Shown here: positions 36,089 through 46,123 of the stretch, piece by piece
How the letters are laid out: each line of letters opens with the position of its first letter
Numbering within the stretch: the stretch's first letter is position 1
Assembly: GCF_000308295.2 (NCBI RefSeq)
Contig: NZ_HG326652.1
Span: 2,204,818-2,268,817, forward strand
DNA length: 64,000 bases
From: Afipia birgiae 34632
GTDB taxonomy: Bacteria > Pseudomonadota > Alphaproteobacteria > Rhizobiales > Xanthobacteraceae
Direction: 5' to 3'
The notes under the pieces: model-generated
Databases searched by the model: none
The model's input: the letters and a program-made list of their open reading frames with translations, nothing else
Told to the model about the DNA's origin: nothing
Made by a program: the position numbers and the translations under genes

Positions 36089-36931
36089 CTAGAGTGAGTT
36101 TGGTGCGGCCGGCCAATAGACCCCGCAGGGTAGTCCGATAAGCGGACGGCCTATGAGGTCCGGACGACGCCATACCAGCGGAGCAAGGCGGGCCCGGACA
36201 CTCATGGCCACCCGGTTGATCCCGCGGTAAAGCATCTTGAGCATCGGTGCGTCGTGATATGAGCCGATTTCCCTGGCGCGGACTCGCCTACGCTCGTCAT
36301 TGTAGGCCGCCGAACCAGAGATCGACTTCTGCCCCGCATGACGCCGGAAGGCGCTGAAGCTAACCGGCACATAGCCGGCGCGACCGGCAAGTGCCATCCG
36401 CAGGAACAGGTCATAGTCCGCGGCGTAGCGCAGCGAGCGATCGATTCCCCCGATGTCCTGATAGAGGCTGCGGCGCCAGAAACAGGCGTCCTGCAACGGC
36501 GTCCAGCCCCCGTAAAGCATTGCCGCGCGTAAGTCCGGCACCCATCCACGGCTGAAGGCCAGTATCCGATTGTCTTCGCCGATGTAAAAATCATCGCCGA
36601 AGATCATGTCGAGATCACCGGCCATCCTGTTCCGCGCCGCGTCAAGTGCGCCAGCCAGATACAGATCGCCCGTATTGATCCAACACAGGATATCACCGGT
36701 CGCGCGATCAAAGCCCTTGGCGAGCGCATCCGCATAGCCAGCATCCTTTTCGCTGAACCAACCCGTAAGACTCTTGGCATGGCGACGAATAATATCCACG
36801 CTGCCATCGGTCGAGCCGCCATCGATAATGAAGTATTCGTCGCCCTCCCGCAGGTTCGCCAAGACAGACTTGATCGTGTCTTCGAGATAAGGCGCCATGT
36901 TGAACGACGGCGTGACGACGGAGATGCGCAT
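36089..36931 (-). CDS. GT2-family glycosyltransferase
   Basis: GT-A enzyme of 280 residues, similar to WcaA-type transferases. It has VVTPSFNMAPYLEDTI at the N-terminus, IIDGGSTDGS, and WINTGDLY where the DxD-like motif is expected (N-x-G-D variant). The ATG at 36931 gives the family start MRISVVTPSF. It begins 7 nt after the GT4 gene stop and ends 16 nt before the DUF268-like gene, so these form an operon. Confidence 0.87.
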   Translation of the reverse strand: MRISVVTPSFNMAPYLEDTIKSVLANLREGDEYFIIDGGSTDGSVDIIRRHAKSLTGWFSEKDAGYADALAKGFDRATGDILCWINTGDLYLAGALDAARNRMAGDLDMIFGDDFYIGEDNRILAFSRGWVPDLRAAMLYGGWTPLQDACFWRRSLYQDIGGIDRSLRYAADYDLFLRMALAGRAGYVPVSFSAFRRHAGQKSISGSAAYNDERRRVRAREIGSYHDAPMLKMLYRGINRVAMSVRARLAPLVWRRPDLIGRPLIGLPCGVYWPAAPNSL

Positions 36932-36938
36932 GGCGTGT

Positions 36939-38186
36939 TTAGCTCGCCAGCAATTTTGAATAGAGTTCAATGTGTTGCTTCGCAACAACCGCATACGAAT
37001 AATGGTCGGAGACATGCTGACGAGCTAATTTACCGGCCTTCAACGCCATCTCCGGATCTCCGATGAGAAAAGAGACGCCAGCGGCAAGATCATCGACATC
37101 GAATGGTTCCGCGAGATAGCCGCTCTGCTTGTGCTCGATTAAATCTGCTAGTCCACCGATCTTGAATGCCACAGAAGGCACACCACAACTTGCCGCCTCC
37201 ATTACTGCGTTCGGCAGATTGTCTTCCATAGAGGGCACGATCAGCACATCAGCCGATGAATAAGCGCGAGCGATGATCTTGTCATCGTTGAGCACTCCAA
37301 GATATGTGACCGGAAAAGGAAGCGGTTGACGATCCTCAGGCTCTTTCATTCCGAGAACAGCTAGATGGATATTCTGCAGCGTCGAATTTTCAGCCAGCTT
37401 GTTCAACAGCGGGCCGAGAAAATGAAAGCCTTTCCGCTTGTCACCGTCGCTAGTGAGCGCGCCAAAGAACAATACAGTTCCCTCAGTTGGCAGACCAAAT
37501 TCAGAACGTGCCGCACGCTTATCCGTGGGAGCAAACGTATGCATATCGATAGCATTTGGAATTGTCTGGATTTGCGTATGCCGCAGAATTTCACTCGACA
37601 ATACTGTATCTGCCAGCCATCGACTCGGGGTCACAACATTGATGGCGGTTTTACTCCAAGCAGCTTTTTTTCGCATGAAGGTGTTATACGACAGGTCTTG
37701 CGGGCTACTTGAGTGCAGTTGAGGACAATTGCCGCAAGAATGCATGTACCTCTGACATCCATTCGAGTAGTGGCAACCGCCTGTAATTGGCCACATATCG
37801 TGGAATGTCCACACGATCGGCTTCTCAAATTTGGGCAGCGTTTCGATCTTCATGTATCCGTTGTTGACCCAGTGCAGATGAAGGAGATCGGGCGAGCGCC
37901 TCGACAGCCGCCGCCTTAGAAGATCCGGAGCCCTTGCAACTGAAAAAAGAGTCCTTTCGCGATGCGGATACCAAGTGAGCGGAATTTGGTCAATTCGCGC
38001 CAGCACTCGCGCAAGGATGCTTTCAATTCTACTCGATGGACGTTGTTGTCCCAATTCATCTACGTAGCCATTGACCGACATGATACCGGATTGAATGCCG
38101 GACTGATTCAAGGCTTCGTTGAGACGCGACGTGGCCCGCGCGGCACCGCCGTGTCGGTCGGACCAAGACAGATGAAGTATTTTCAC
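36939..38186 (-). CDS. GT4-family glycosyltransferase
   Basis: GT-B glycosyltransferase of 415 residues. The N-terminal KILHLSWSDRHGGAARA and WTFHDMWPITGGCHY, then four clustered cysteines (in GGCHYSNGCQRYMHSCGNCPQ, given here only partly) mark the WcaC-like group. The C-terminal E-x7-E type motif is PSMEDNLPNAVMEAASCG. The GTG start at 38186 overlaps the galE stop as GTGA; a longer frame adds 25 unlikely residues. Acceptor unknown. Confidence 0.87.
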   Translation of the reverse strand: MKILHLSWSDRHGGAARATSRLNEALNQSGIQSGIMSVNGYVDELGQQRPSSRIESILARVLARIDQIPLTWYPHRERTLFSVARAPDLLRRRLSRRSPDLLHLHWVNNGYMKIETLPKFEKPIVWTFHDMWPITGGCHYSNGCQRYMHSCGNCPQLHSSSPQDLSYNTFMRKKAAWSKTAINVVTPSRWLADTVLSSEILRHTQIQTIPNAIDMHTFAPTDKRAARSEFGLPTEGTVLFFGALTSDGDKRKGFHFLGPLLNKLAENSTLQNIHLAVLGMKEPEDRQPLPFPVTYLGVLNDDKIIARAYSSADVLIVPSMEDNLPNAVMEAASCGVPSVAFKIGGLADLIEHKQSGYLAEPFDVDDLAAGVSFLIGDPEMALKAGKLARQHVSDHYSYAVVAKQHIELYSKLLAS

Positions 38187-39187
38187 GAATGCACGTGAAA
38201 ATTTTTCTGATGCCAGCGAAAGGCCGTTCCGATTATCTCGCTCAAGCTGGAATGGCTGCAATTAAAGCCTAGCGATTTCCGCGAGTTTGTAGGGTCTGCA
38301 ATCAACACAGGAGGGTCTCCTACGCGGCGATCGGAAAACGTCACCGCTATTTTCTTTCCAGACACCTCAGATATCATCGAAACGATTTCTTTGACAGAAT
38401 ATCCGGCTCCGGTGCCAAGGTTAAACGGGCCACCAACAAATCCCTGCCTCAGTAACTGAAGAGCCAAAACGTGAGCCGCTGCAATGTCCGCGACGTGGAC
38501 ATAATCCCGGACAGCTGTCCCATCAGGCGTCTCATAATCATCACCGTAAATCGTAAACTTCCGCGTCGGATCAAAAAGCGCAGCAATTGCCAGCGGAATG
38601 AGATGGGTTTCTACAGCGCGTAACTCCCCGATTTCACAGTCAGGATCAGCGCCAGCAGCATTGAAGTATCGCAACACCATGGCGCGCATTCCGTGGGCGC
38701 TCCGATAGAAATTCAATATGTCTTCAATTGCCGCCTTTGAGTGTCCATATGGGTTGATGGGCACGCGTGGCGCGTCTTCAGAAATAGGAACCACGGACGG
38801 AATTCCGTAGACTGCACAGCTACTCGAAAAAACCAGATCAAGGCAGTTGGCTTGCAACATCGCGTCTAGCAGCGACAACGTCCCAGCGATATTGGTGAGA
38901 AAACATTCATTGGGTGAGACTACCGATCTGGACACAATGGAAGCAGCAGCGAAATGGAATACAGAGCTAATTTGATATTCCTCAAAAACCGATCTCAGGC
39001 GATCTCTGTCAAGAATATTGCCCTCGACAAGGGGCCCCCATTTCACAAAGCTTCTATTCCCGGTCGATAGATCGTCATACACAATTGGCTGCAACCCGGA
39101 AATCGATAGAGCCTTGCAAACGTGGCTACCGATGTATCCCGCGCCCCCGGTTACCAAAACAAAGCGTTTATCAATCGAATTTCTCAC
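38183..39187 (-). CDS. galE: UDP-glucose 4-epimerase
   Basis: Converts UDP-glucose and UDP-galactose (perhaps also the GlcNAc/GalNAc pair). The 334 residues hold TGGAGYIGSHV (14-24), the DLSTGN loop, the catalytic Ser in SSSCAVYG and the YGHSKAAIE motif. GTG start with AGG 6 nt upstream. The stop overlaps the GT4 start by 4 nt, so supply of the sugar and its transfer may be coupled. Confidence 0.92.
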   Translation of the reverse strand: MRNSIDKRFVLVTGGAGYIGSHVCKALSISGLQPIVYDDLSTGNRSFVKWGPLVEGNILDRDRLRSVFEEYQISSVFHFAAASIVSRSVVSPNECFLTNIAGTLSLLDAMLQANCLDLVFSSSCAVYGIPSVVPISEDAPRVPINPYGHSKAAIEDILNFYRSAHGMRAMVLRYFNAAGADPDCEIGELRAVETHLIPLAIAALFDPTRKFTIYGDDYETPDGTAVRDYVHVADIAAAHVLALQLLRQGFVGGPFNLGTGAGYSVKEIVSMISEVSGKKIAVTFSDRRVGDPPVLIADPTNSRKSLGFNCSHSSLSEIIGTAFRWHQKNFHVHS

Positions 39188-39248
39188 GAACGCCTAACCA
39201 GCACCTGGAACCAAAATTTAGTTCTCGATCATTGCGGGAAATTCCGCA

Positions 39249-40064
39249 TCACGATCTCACTGCTTCGATAAACAGCGAGTCTGGCTTTCGAACCCCTCCA
39301 TTGAACGTATCGAGATTGAAAGCGTTGAACTGCTCGATACGACTCTCGTCCGCTGAACATATCCTGACATCAGTAAATCCGGCATCCTCCAGCAAAAGCT
39401 TGAGGGAAATCCGGTCATACATCCAGTTGTGAATCTGGCCCGAACGACGAAACAGGCCCTCTCTAAGTGCTGCGACGCCCTCTGCCCCCAGAACCAACCC
39501 AGCTAAAAGTCCAGCAGCCTCCTCCCGGACTCGACGGATATAATGAGACATCCTCGCGAACGAGAGCCGACGGCGCTCATCGCTATCGGCGAAAGAAAAT
39601 ACGTTTTCAGCTTCCATGCCAATTCGGTGAACAGCAAACTTGCGAAGATCGCTATCGGCCCCAACAAGCAAGCGGTGCATTTCGCCCCCACCAACTTGCC
39701 TGACCATTTGATCTATTAACTCGACCGTCATCCATTGATGCTGCTCATTGGGAGCCCTATTATTGGCAACATCGTTTAAGCTCTTGAGATAGGCCGATGC
39801 AATATTCTCGAGATCCGGAACCACAAGCCTTATGATCCCGCCTTGCCGCAGAATACGATGACACTCTCGTAACAAGTCTTTGGCGCTTGAGCGGGGAAGA
39901 TGTTCCAGAACGTGGGACGCATAGCAGGCGTCAACTTCACCGATCTCAAAGGGTAAAGACTTGCGGATATCCCAACGGCGGACGAGAGCAGTGGCCGGAA
40001 TGCTGTCCAAATTCACCCAGTCTGGATGATAGACCGAACCACACCCGAGATTGACGCGGATCAC
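39249..40064 (-). CDS. Class I SAM methyltransferase
   Basis: A 271-residue protein that opens directly with the SAM motif (RVNLGCGS, 3-10), followed by PDWVNLDSIP and, at about 48-56, YASHVLEHL. The middle (about 110-200) is an insertion with a WMTVELIDQM segment seen in methyltransferases of polysaccharide loci. GTG start. It follows the TylF gene by 12 nt. Substrate unknown. Confidence 0.82.
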   Translation of the reverse strand: MIRVNLGCGSVYHPDWVNLDSIPATALVRRWDIRKSLPFEIGEVDACYASHVLEHLPRSSAKDLLRECHRILRQGGIIRLVVPDLENIASAYLKSLNDVANNRAPNEQHQWMTVELIDQMVRQVGGGEMHRLLVGADSDLRKFAVHRIGMEAENVFSFADSDERRRLSFARMSHYIRRVREEAAGLLAGLVLGAEGVAALREGLFRRSGQIHNWMYDRISLKLLLEDAGFTDVRICSADESRIEQFNAFNLDTFNGGVRKPDSLFIEAVRS

Positions 40065-40076
40065 TTGTTCAAGACC

Positions 40077-40838
40077 TTATTCAAACGCCTTGATGGCCAC
40101 GCGCCCAGTATAATCCGTTCGAGACAGGAACAGTTTAAGGCTGTTCCTTTCGATATATTCGTCTACAGCCTTCCGCGCGCCTTGCCAATGACCATAGTCA
40201 TCCAGGATGAGAACGCCTCCACGCACAAGACGCGGATAAAGAGTTTCCAGTTCGTGACGTGTCGACTCGTACCAATCGGTATCCAGCCTCAACAGAGCTA
40301 TTTGTTCCGGCGCCGCGCCAGGAAGCGTCTCTTCGACGCGACCTTTCACAAAGTTCACTTTCTCTTCCGGATAGCCCGTCGACAGAACCGCCTGCTTGAC
40401 CGCCTCCAGCGGAGCGTAACACCAAAAGAGGTCGGACTCGGACTTCGTGTGCTGCTCAATTAGTTCGGACGCCCTCTCTCCGGCAAGCGAAACATCGTTG
40501 TCATCCGGCGAACTCATGCCGTCGAATGTATCAAAGAGAAAAAGCTCTCGATTTCCTGCGTTCATAGACAATAGCGTTCGCGCCAAAGCCATCATGCTTC
40601 CGCCGCGCCACACACCGCATTCTACAATTGCACCCGGGATATTGTTCGCCTCAATATAGCGCGCGGCCTCACACACCGCATGAATGCGCTCGGCGGACGT
40701 CATCGTGTAATCTTTCACGCTGCGTATCGTCTCACGATCGCCTTCCGGAATATCCGGAAGCGAAGCATTATTCGGACGCGGCTCAATCAGCCGACGCACG
40801 ATAGCTCCCGCATGAGATCGAATTGAACGAAGCAACAC
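40077..40838 (-). CDS. TylF/MycF-family O-methyltransferase
   Basis: A 253-residue enzyme of the macrocin O-methyltransferase family, which methylates sugar hydroxyls with SAM and Mg2+. The family blocks are MTSAERIHAVCEAARYI, GAIVECGVWRGGSMMA, LFLFDTFDGMS, LLRLDTDWYEST and ILDDYGHWQGA; the Asp pair in LDDYG and DTDWY are metal ligands. The start is GTG one base after the stop of the upstream methyltransferase gene, so the two are coupled. Confidence 0.9.
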   Translation of the reverse strand: MLLRSIRSHAGAIVRRLIEPRPNNASLPDIPEGDRETIRSVKDYTMTSAERIHAVCEAARYIEANNIPGAIVECGVWRGGSMMALARTLLSMNAGNRELFLFDTFDGMSSPDDNDVSLAGERASELIEQHTKSESDLFWCYAPLEAVKQAVLSTGYPEEKVNFVKGRVEETLPGAAPEQIALLRLDTDWYESTRHELETLYPRLVRGGVLILDDYGHWQGARKAVDEYIERNSLKLFLSRTDYTGRVAIKAFE

Positions 40839-40839
40839 C

Positions 40840-41535
40840 TTAAAGCACCTTCGTTCCGGGGTTACGCAGGACGATCATCGAGTCTCTTGCGAGCAATCCT
40901 ATGTCGGGCGTTTCAATTTCCCATCCCGCATTGATGGCAGCTCTTGACATCTTTTCCTGATTGTTGCGCGGCCACCAGATATCCGCGTCTGGCTTCTCCC
41001 TGAAGGCTTCAGGGACTCTTCCCTTCTCCCAGCCATATCTGTCCAACTTGCTCCAATCGCCATACTGATGAATCGCGATTGCGCCCGCCTTCATCGTTGA
41101 CCTGGCATTAACAAGAATCGTTTCGATATTCTCGATGTTGTTATGGCAAAGCACGCCAAAGGACCAAAAAACGTCGAAGGAATTGTCTGGCAGTTCGCTA
41201 AACGAATTGTCGGTGACCTGATGGCACACCAGGCGACCGCTATACTTTGACGGTTCGAGCCATTCACGCACATCGACATAGTCGACCGTATGAAGTTCGC
41301 CTTTTGTGATGCGTGACAGGATAGCCCGTGACCATGATCCTCTTCCCGGACCCAGCTCAAGCACGCGGGAATTCGGCTTGAGGTACGGAGCCAACCCCTG
41401 CAAGAATACACGACGATAGGAGGCTCCTATCGCTTTTTCTTCGCGATACCGAGTTAAACTCGGAATCCGTGACAAGACGTTCCCACTATCGTACCCATAA
41501 GAAAACTCAGTTTTGAGCCAGTCAATGGTCGGCAC
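40840..41535 (-). CDS. Class I SAM methyltransferase
   Basis: A 231-residue enzyme with motif I LELGPGRGSWS (about 60-70), a TVDYVDVREWL acidic strand, and FDVFWSFGVLCHN as motif II. GTG start with GAGG 6 nt upstream. It lies between the frameshifted GT2 gene and TylF with very short gaps. The exact target is unknown; a methylated sugar is likely from the context. Confidence 0.83.
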   Translation of the reverse strand: MPTIDWLKTEFSYGYDSGNVLSRIPSLTRYREEKAIGASYRRVFLQGLAPYLKPNSRVLELGPGRGSWSRAILSRITKGELHTVDYVDVREWLEPSKYSGRLVCHQVTDNSFSELPDNSFDVFWSFGVLCHNNIENIETILVNARSTMKAGAIAIHQYGDWSKLDRYGWEKGRVPEAFREKPDADIWWPRNNQEKMSRAAINAGWEIETPDIGLLARDSMIVLRNPGTKVL

Positions 41536-41546
41536 AGCATCCTCTT

Positions 41547-42460
41547 CTAGTGAATGAGTTTAACGAGCGACTGTTTCAAGCCAATCAAAAGGCGCTTCAA
41601 GATCGACCCACGTTGCGTTCTAAAGAACTCCCGAATTTTCGCTTCACCAATTTCGGAAACGCTGATCTCTTCTGGGAATCTTGCCGGAACTTTTTCCGTA
41701 AGGGAGACGTCATAAGCATCCGACGGACCGCAGTGTACACCCGAACCATCCATTCCGATATTGCTGACCAAGGAGTACGAAGGATAGAGGCAAAGCCCCC
41801 CCTTCAGGAACATGCTCGCATACCAACGCACTCCCCATACATCCAACACACCGCGACTCTGATCCTTGAGCATCTGCGAATAGGCGAACTGACCATCTAG
41901 GTCAAAAGAAGTGATATCGCCTGGCTTCAGTTGGTTAAGCAGAGTTTTTGCGTCTATTTCAAAAGAATCCCAAGCTCGTCGCCAAGTTGCCCATCCCCAA
42001 CTTGTAGGAAGGCTAGAAAAAAAGATTCCGGCAATTCTTCGGGGTGAGAGACGGGAAACATATATCCCGAGATCTGCATTGCTTTCTCATCCGGCGCATA
42101 CTGATCTAGAGCACGGTTCATATAAGAAAGAAACTCGGGAACAACAACGATGTCGTCCTCAAGCACAATTACTCGGCCGGACGCATTACAAACCTCTGTC
42201 ACACCTTGGATGATTGAACGCGCCAGACCAAAGTTTTCATCCCTCTCTACCAGAGAAATCGACTTGAAGCCTGTCGCAGCCCGGACGATCGCACGCGTTG
42301 CCGACACAGACGTTGCATGCTCCGGCTTTTTCGGGCCGTCCGCATAAATGATCAAATCGCTGTCGATAGCCAATGGATTAGCGGCAAGCGCGGCCAGCGT
42401 CCTGCGCGTATGCTCCGGCCGGTTGTAGACGAACAGAACGATCGGCGTGAGATCAGACAC
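41547..42460 (-). pseudogene. GT2-like glycosyltransferase split by a one-base frameshift
   Basis: Two frames together give a normal protein of about 304 residues. The first starts at GTG 42460 (strong GGAGGAGG upstream), runs LFVYNRPEHTRRTL, VLEDDIV and SGYMFPV to PESFF, and then hits a stop at 41954. The second frame begins at the same place with SLPTSWGWATWRRAW and continues to MLKDQS, WYASMF and YDVSLTEKVP, ending at 41547. The total is 914 nt, one base short of a whole number of codons. The break sits next to an A7 tract (42017-42023; T7 in the coding strand). A phase-variable tract, a fresh mutation or a sequencing error would all give this picture. Confidence 0.85.
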
Positions 42461-43199
42461 CAACCCCTCCTCCCCCAGACACCTGACCATCCTCAAAAAT
42501 CAGCGTGTTAAGCGTCTTCGCAATCAACTGATAGCCAGCGGCAACGGCAAATAAGTTGATCGGATCGCTCTCGATAGCCTGGACGGTTCGTTCGTGTGCT
42601 TCGACCAGCAACAGTTGCGGACGGAACCTGTTCCAGTCGTTGGATCGAAGAACGGACAAATCCAGACCTTCGACGTCGATCGACAGGAAATCGATCTTCT
42701 GATTCGGTGGCAGGAATTCAGCAAGAAGGTCGTCCAGCCGCCGGACCGGTACACTTCTGGTCTCCAGCAAGCGGTAACCCGGAATACGACTGCGTTCGGC
42801 AGCCAGTTGAACGTCAAATGTATTCAGGGCTGGTTCGTTGAAAAAATGAAATGCAATATTTCCTGGTGTGTCTGAAACGCCGAAACAAAGGTTGATATCG
42901 GAAGGGCGATCCCGAAGAAAAGCTTTGATCGCCTCAGGATTGGGATCGATGTTGAGTCCCCTCCAGCCACGACGGTAAAAATAGCATGTGTTCGAAAATC
43001 GAAACGGATGGTGCGCGCCGACATCGACATAAAAACCCGACGCCTGTCGCTCAAACAGGCGGCGGAGCACCATGTCCTCGCCATCCTGCGAGTAGGCCAG
43101 ATTGACGAAGGGATCGAACTTTTCCAACGCCCACCCGAGTCCCCGTGGGATAAACGGCGGAATAAACGCGCGGAACAAACTTCCGGACCGCGAACTCAT
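42453..43199 (-). CDS. FkbM-family methyltransferase
   Basis: A 248-residue SAM methyltransferase. It has YSQDGEDMVLRRLF (about 36-49), the motif I variant FYVDVGAHHPFRFSN, LNIDPNPEAI and the DFLSIDVEGLD block. These are marks of the FkbM subgroup common in O-antigen loci. The end (SGGGGVGV) is Gly-rich because the gene overlaps the purine-rich ribosome-binding region of the next gene by 8 nt. The start forms TGATG with the ABC-transporter stop. Confidence 0.87.
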   Translation of the reverse strand: MSSRSGSLFRAFIPPFIPRGLGWALEKFDPFVNLAYSQDGEDMVLRRLFERQASGFYVDVGAHHPFRFSNTCYFYRRGWRGLNIDPNPEAIKAFLRDRPSDINLCFGVSDTPGNIAFHFFNEPALNTFDVQLAAERSRIPGYRLLETRSVPVRRLDDLLAEFLPPNQKIDFLSIDVEGLDLSVLRSNDWNRFRPQLLLVEAHERTVQAIESDPINLFAVAAGYQLIAKTLNTLIFEDGQVSGGGGVGV

Positions 43200-44932
43200 C
43201 AGGCCGCGCTCTCTCTTGATGCCGCCGAACCAGACTCATCGATAGAGCTGATATCGGCCATGTCAAACACTTGATCGACCTGAGAAGCAACAAATTCATC
43301 ATGCGAAACGAACACAATGATCCGATCTCTAAATTCTTCGCGTAGGCTCGAAACCACATGCTCGCGCGTCACCGCGTCAAGCGCGCTCGTGCTCTCATCC
43401 AGCAACAAAACGTCGGGACGCCTCAGGACCGCGCGTGCAATGCCAATACGTTGCTTTTGGCCACCTGATAGATTGCTGCCGCGATACTGCAGCAAAGTCT
43501 CATAGCCCTCGGGTAGATTCTGAATGAAATCGTGAATGCCCGCAATGGCACACGCTCTTTCGAGCTCGCGCTGCGTTACGTCCATTCCGAGCTTCAGATT
43601 GCTCGCTACCGTGTCGTTGAAAATTGCCGCATCCTGCGAGACCAGCAGAATTCTCTGCCGCAATTTGAACTCACCCAACTCGGCTAGGTCGATGCCGTTG
43701 GCAAAGATATGACCCTTATCCGGGGTATAGAATCCCAAAATGAGATCGAGCAATGTTGACTTGCCGGAGCCTGATCGGCCGACGATCGCGTAGCTTCTCC
43801 CCTTCTCTAAGCTGACGTTCAGATTCCGAAGCACAAGCTTGCCATCGATATGAGAAAAGCAAACATCGCTCGCCTGGATGCGCTCGACAGCGGATAGCGC
43901 TGTTTGCCGACTGCTTTCAAGTCTCAATCCGCTATACTCGGTGATGATGTGGGTTACGTCGCGACCGGCGCGAGAATCCGTGGCAATCCGTAAAGTCAGG
44001 TTCAGCGCTTGCCCGGCGATAGGAAAGAATCGCATCAGCAAGATGACGATCGTCACAAGAAACGGAAGGTCGAACATGAACCGACTGCCAACGGACGGCC
44101 AGAACACAGCCACCGCACCGCAAACGAGTAATAAAAATGCCGGCCCCAGTCGCGCGGACAGGGAAATGACATCGACCAGGGCAAGGGTCTTCATGTAGGC
44201 GAGTATCTGACCATAGTAGCTTGCTGTGACGTAATTCTCAGCCGAATACGAGCGCACAGATCGCAGGCTGTTCAAAGCGTCAAGAAACATCGAATTCGCT
44301 GCCTGGGACTGTTCGACCTGTCTGAATCCGAGCCGGTGCGAAACGCGAAACGCTTCCAATAACATTAAAAATGTTATCGCAAGGAAGATAACAACGGCGA
44401 GAGCAACAGGCGGCGAATAGGACGCGATCGCCAGAAAATACAAGATACCAAGTAGTATCGTCGACACAAACTGTCCGATGAAAACTATCAAATTGCTGGC
44501 GCGATTAGCTTCATCTCCCGCGAGCGTAATATAGTATCCGATGCTGCGGCTCTCCAGCTCCTTGATCGGTACATTTCTGATTAGAGCCGAGAAGGCTTGC
44601 GATGTGAGTTGAAGAAGCAATCTCCTCCCAACATAAATCGTTGAAATCTGGCTCAGGAACTGGGTCATCACCCGCACGGCGAACAGCCCAATGAAAAGCA
44701 ACAGAAGTGATCGACCATCCGAAGAAAGTCCAAGCTTACCGAGCACCTGAACGGCAAAAGCACCTGCCTGCGGACTGCCGCCACCAGCGACGCTTGCCAG
44801 CGGCATCAATACGCTCATCGCAGCAAGCTCGATGAAAACGGACGCGACCGAAATGCCAAGGCTCACGTAAAGCAAGGGATTATGCTTAAACGCGTAGCGG
44901 AAGAGCGAGTATAGATAGTTGAGATGGACCAC
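43199..44932 (-). CDS. PglK/MsbA-like ABC flippase for lipid-linked glycan
   Basis: Fused permease-ATPase half-transporter of 577 residues, a likely flippase for an undecaprenyl-linked oligosaccharide across the inner membrane. Six helices lie within about 15-310. The ATPase domain has Walker A GRSGSGKST (385-393), Q-loop SQDAAIF, signature LSGGQ (488-492), Walker B VLLLDE (508-513) and the switch HD. No Wzx/Wzy pair is visible in the window, so this may be the main export route. The start is GTG with a weak ribosome-binding site, 63 nt after the FkbM stop. Confidence 0.9.
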   Translation of the reverse strand: MVHLNYLYSLFRYAFKHNPLLYVSLGISVASVFIELAAMSVLMPLASVAGGGSPQAGAFAVQVLGKLGLSSDGRSLLLLFIGLFAVRVMTQFLSQISTIYVGRRLLLQLTSQAFSALIRNVPIKELESRSIGYYITLAGDEANRASNLIVFIGQFVSTILLGILYFLAIASYSPPVALAVVIFLAITFLMLLEAFRVSHRLGFRQVEQSQAANSMFLDALNSLRSVRSYSAENYVTASYYGQILAYMKTLALVDVISLSARLGPAFLLLVCGAVAVFWPSVGSRFMFDLPFLVTIVILLMRFFPIAGQALNLTLRIATDSRAGRDVTHIITEYSGLRLESSRQTALSAVERIQASDVCFSHIDGKLVLRNLNVSLEKGRSYAIVGRSGSGKSTLLDLILGFYTPDKGHIFANGIDLAELGEFKLRQRILLVSQDAAIFNDTVASNLKLGMDVTQRELERACAIAGIHDFIQNLPEGYETLLQYRGSNLSGGQKQRIGIARAVLRRPDVLLLDESTSALDAVTREHVVSSLREEFRDRIIVFVSHDEFVASQVDQVFDMADISSIDESGSAASRESAA

Positions 44933-44995
44933 TATGGAAGTTCGTTTTACTGGAGGGAGGTGTCAGACGCTTACGTCAAAGAAAGCGTGACAGGA

Positions 44996-46111
44996 TTATC
45001 CGCTCGGATAGTTCTGATACATATACTGACACCATCTGGGCGAACTCCGCGGAGCCACGCGCTCGCCGATCCGGCGCATCGATCTCCAGAATCGATTATT
45101 CCCGAGCCATGGCCGAGATTCGCGAACACGATGAATTTCAACTATCAGTTTCCGCAAATGGGAAGCTTCGGCCTCCGAGAAAATCTTCAGTTCTCCCGCG
45201 CCTTCGATAAGATTAAATGCTTCTGCAAAAAAATTATAAGTCAGATAACATACCGCCATTCTGCGGATTTTCTCGGCATTTCTTTCAGCCAGAAGCAGAG
45301 AGCGCCTTCTAAAGTAGACTGCGTCAAACTCCCAAATGCGGGCAGAGATTGTCGGGCTGTTGCCGTAAGTGGAAAATATCTCTGTCTGAAAAGCTCCTTG
45401 CTGGCCTCGATACGGCAGATGCGCTCTGGCAACGCGGACATCGAACAGATCAAATCCACGAGAAATCATGAACTCTTGACAGGCACCAAAATTAGCAGCC
45501 TCCGGATAAATACCCGTCATTCCGATCTCAAGCTCTCCCCCCAGTAATTCGTTCAAATAATTGTCCCCGAGCCCTTGAAGCGCTTCGAGTTCAGCCCCCT
45601 GAATGTCGAGCTTAATCAGATCTGCGCGAGCCTCCGACAACTCATCAAGTATCGATCGAAGGGTACGAGTTTCTATGGTTTGCTCAACGATGGGAAAAAA
45701 ATAATCCTCGGAAAGATATGCTCCCGCATCGGCCACCGCGGAGAAATCAGGAGGAAACAACGAGGTTCCAGTCGGCGCGTTTGACACGTACAAAGTACGT
45801 GGTCCTTCTGTGCCAGCGACTGCTGCACGAACGACTCGATAAAACTCCGGATGGCTGCTCGCCGCATTAATCCTTCCGAGTTCCGCGCAAGCCTCGTCCC
45901 GAGGCTCGATCTGATAAATGCAGGCAATGCCATGAAGGGCATGCCAATGCGGCAGAATCCCATGCGCAGCGCCAACATCGACAGCAACCAGTCGCTGATT
46001 GCCGAGCAATTCTTGCACATAGTTCCTTGCTACCCGCAACCCATACCGACCTGGCGAGAGATAGCGTTCAAAACTCTTCGGAAGAACTTTCACCACTCTT
46101 TCAAATGCCAC
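44996..46111 (-). CDS. FkbM-family methyltransferase, long form
   Basis: A 371-residue protein, longer than usual for FkbM. The SAM motif VAVDVGAAHGI (about 42-52) and the DLIKLDIQGAELEAL block (about 165-179) are intact. The C-terminal 120 residues (about 250-371) form a helical extension without recognised motifs. GTG start with GAGGGA upstream. It follows the dioxygenase gene by 12 nt. AT-richer than genes at the ends of the window. Confidence 0.85.
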   Translation of the reverse strand: MAFERVVKVLPKSFERYLSPGRYGLRVARNYVQELLGNQRLVAVDVGAAHGILPHWHALHGIACIYQIEPRDEACAELGRINAASSHPEFYRVVRAAVAGTEGPRTLYVSNAPTGTSLFPPDFSAVADAGAYLSEDYFFPIVEQTIETRTLRSILDELSEARADLIKLDIQGAELEALQGLGDNYLNELLGGELEIGMTGIYPEAANFGACQEFMISRGFDLFDVRVARAHLPYRGQQGAFQTEIFSTYGNSPTISARIWEFDAVYFRRRSLLLAERNAEKIRRMAVCYLTYNFFAEAFNLIEGAGELKIFSEAEASHLRKLIVEIHRVRESRPWLGNNRFWRSMRRIGERVAPRSSPRWCQYMYQNYPSG

Positions 46112-46123
46112 AGTGACAATCCC

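Noticed and set aside
41954-42496. Two independent short genes (180 and 108 codons) at 41547-42496
   Set aside because: Their products are the two halves of one GT2 protein in different frames; a single split gene explains both.
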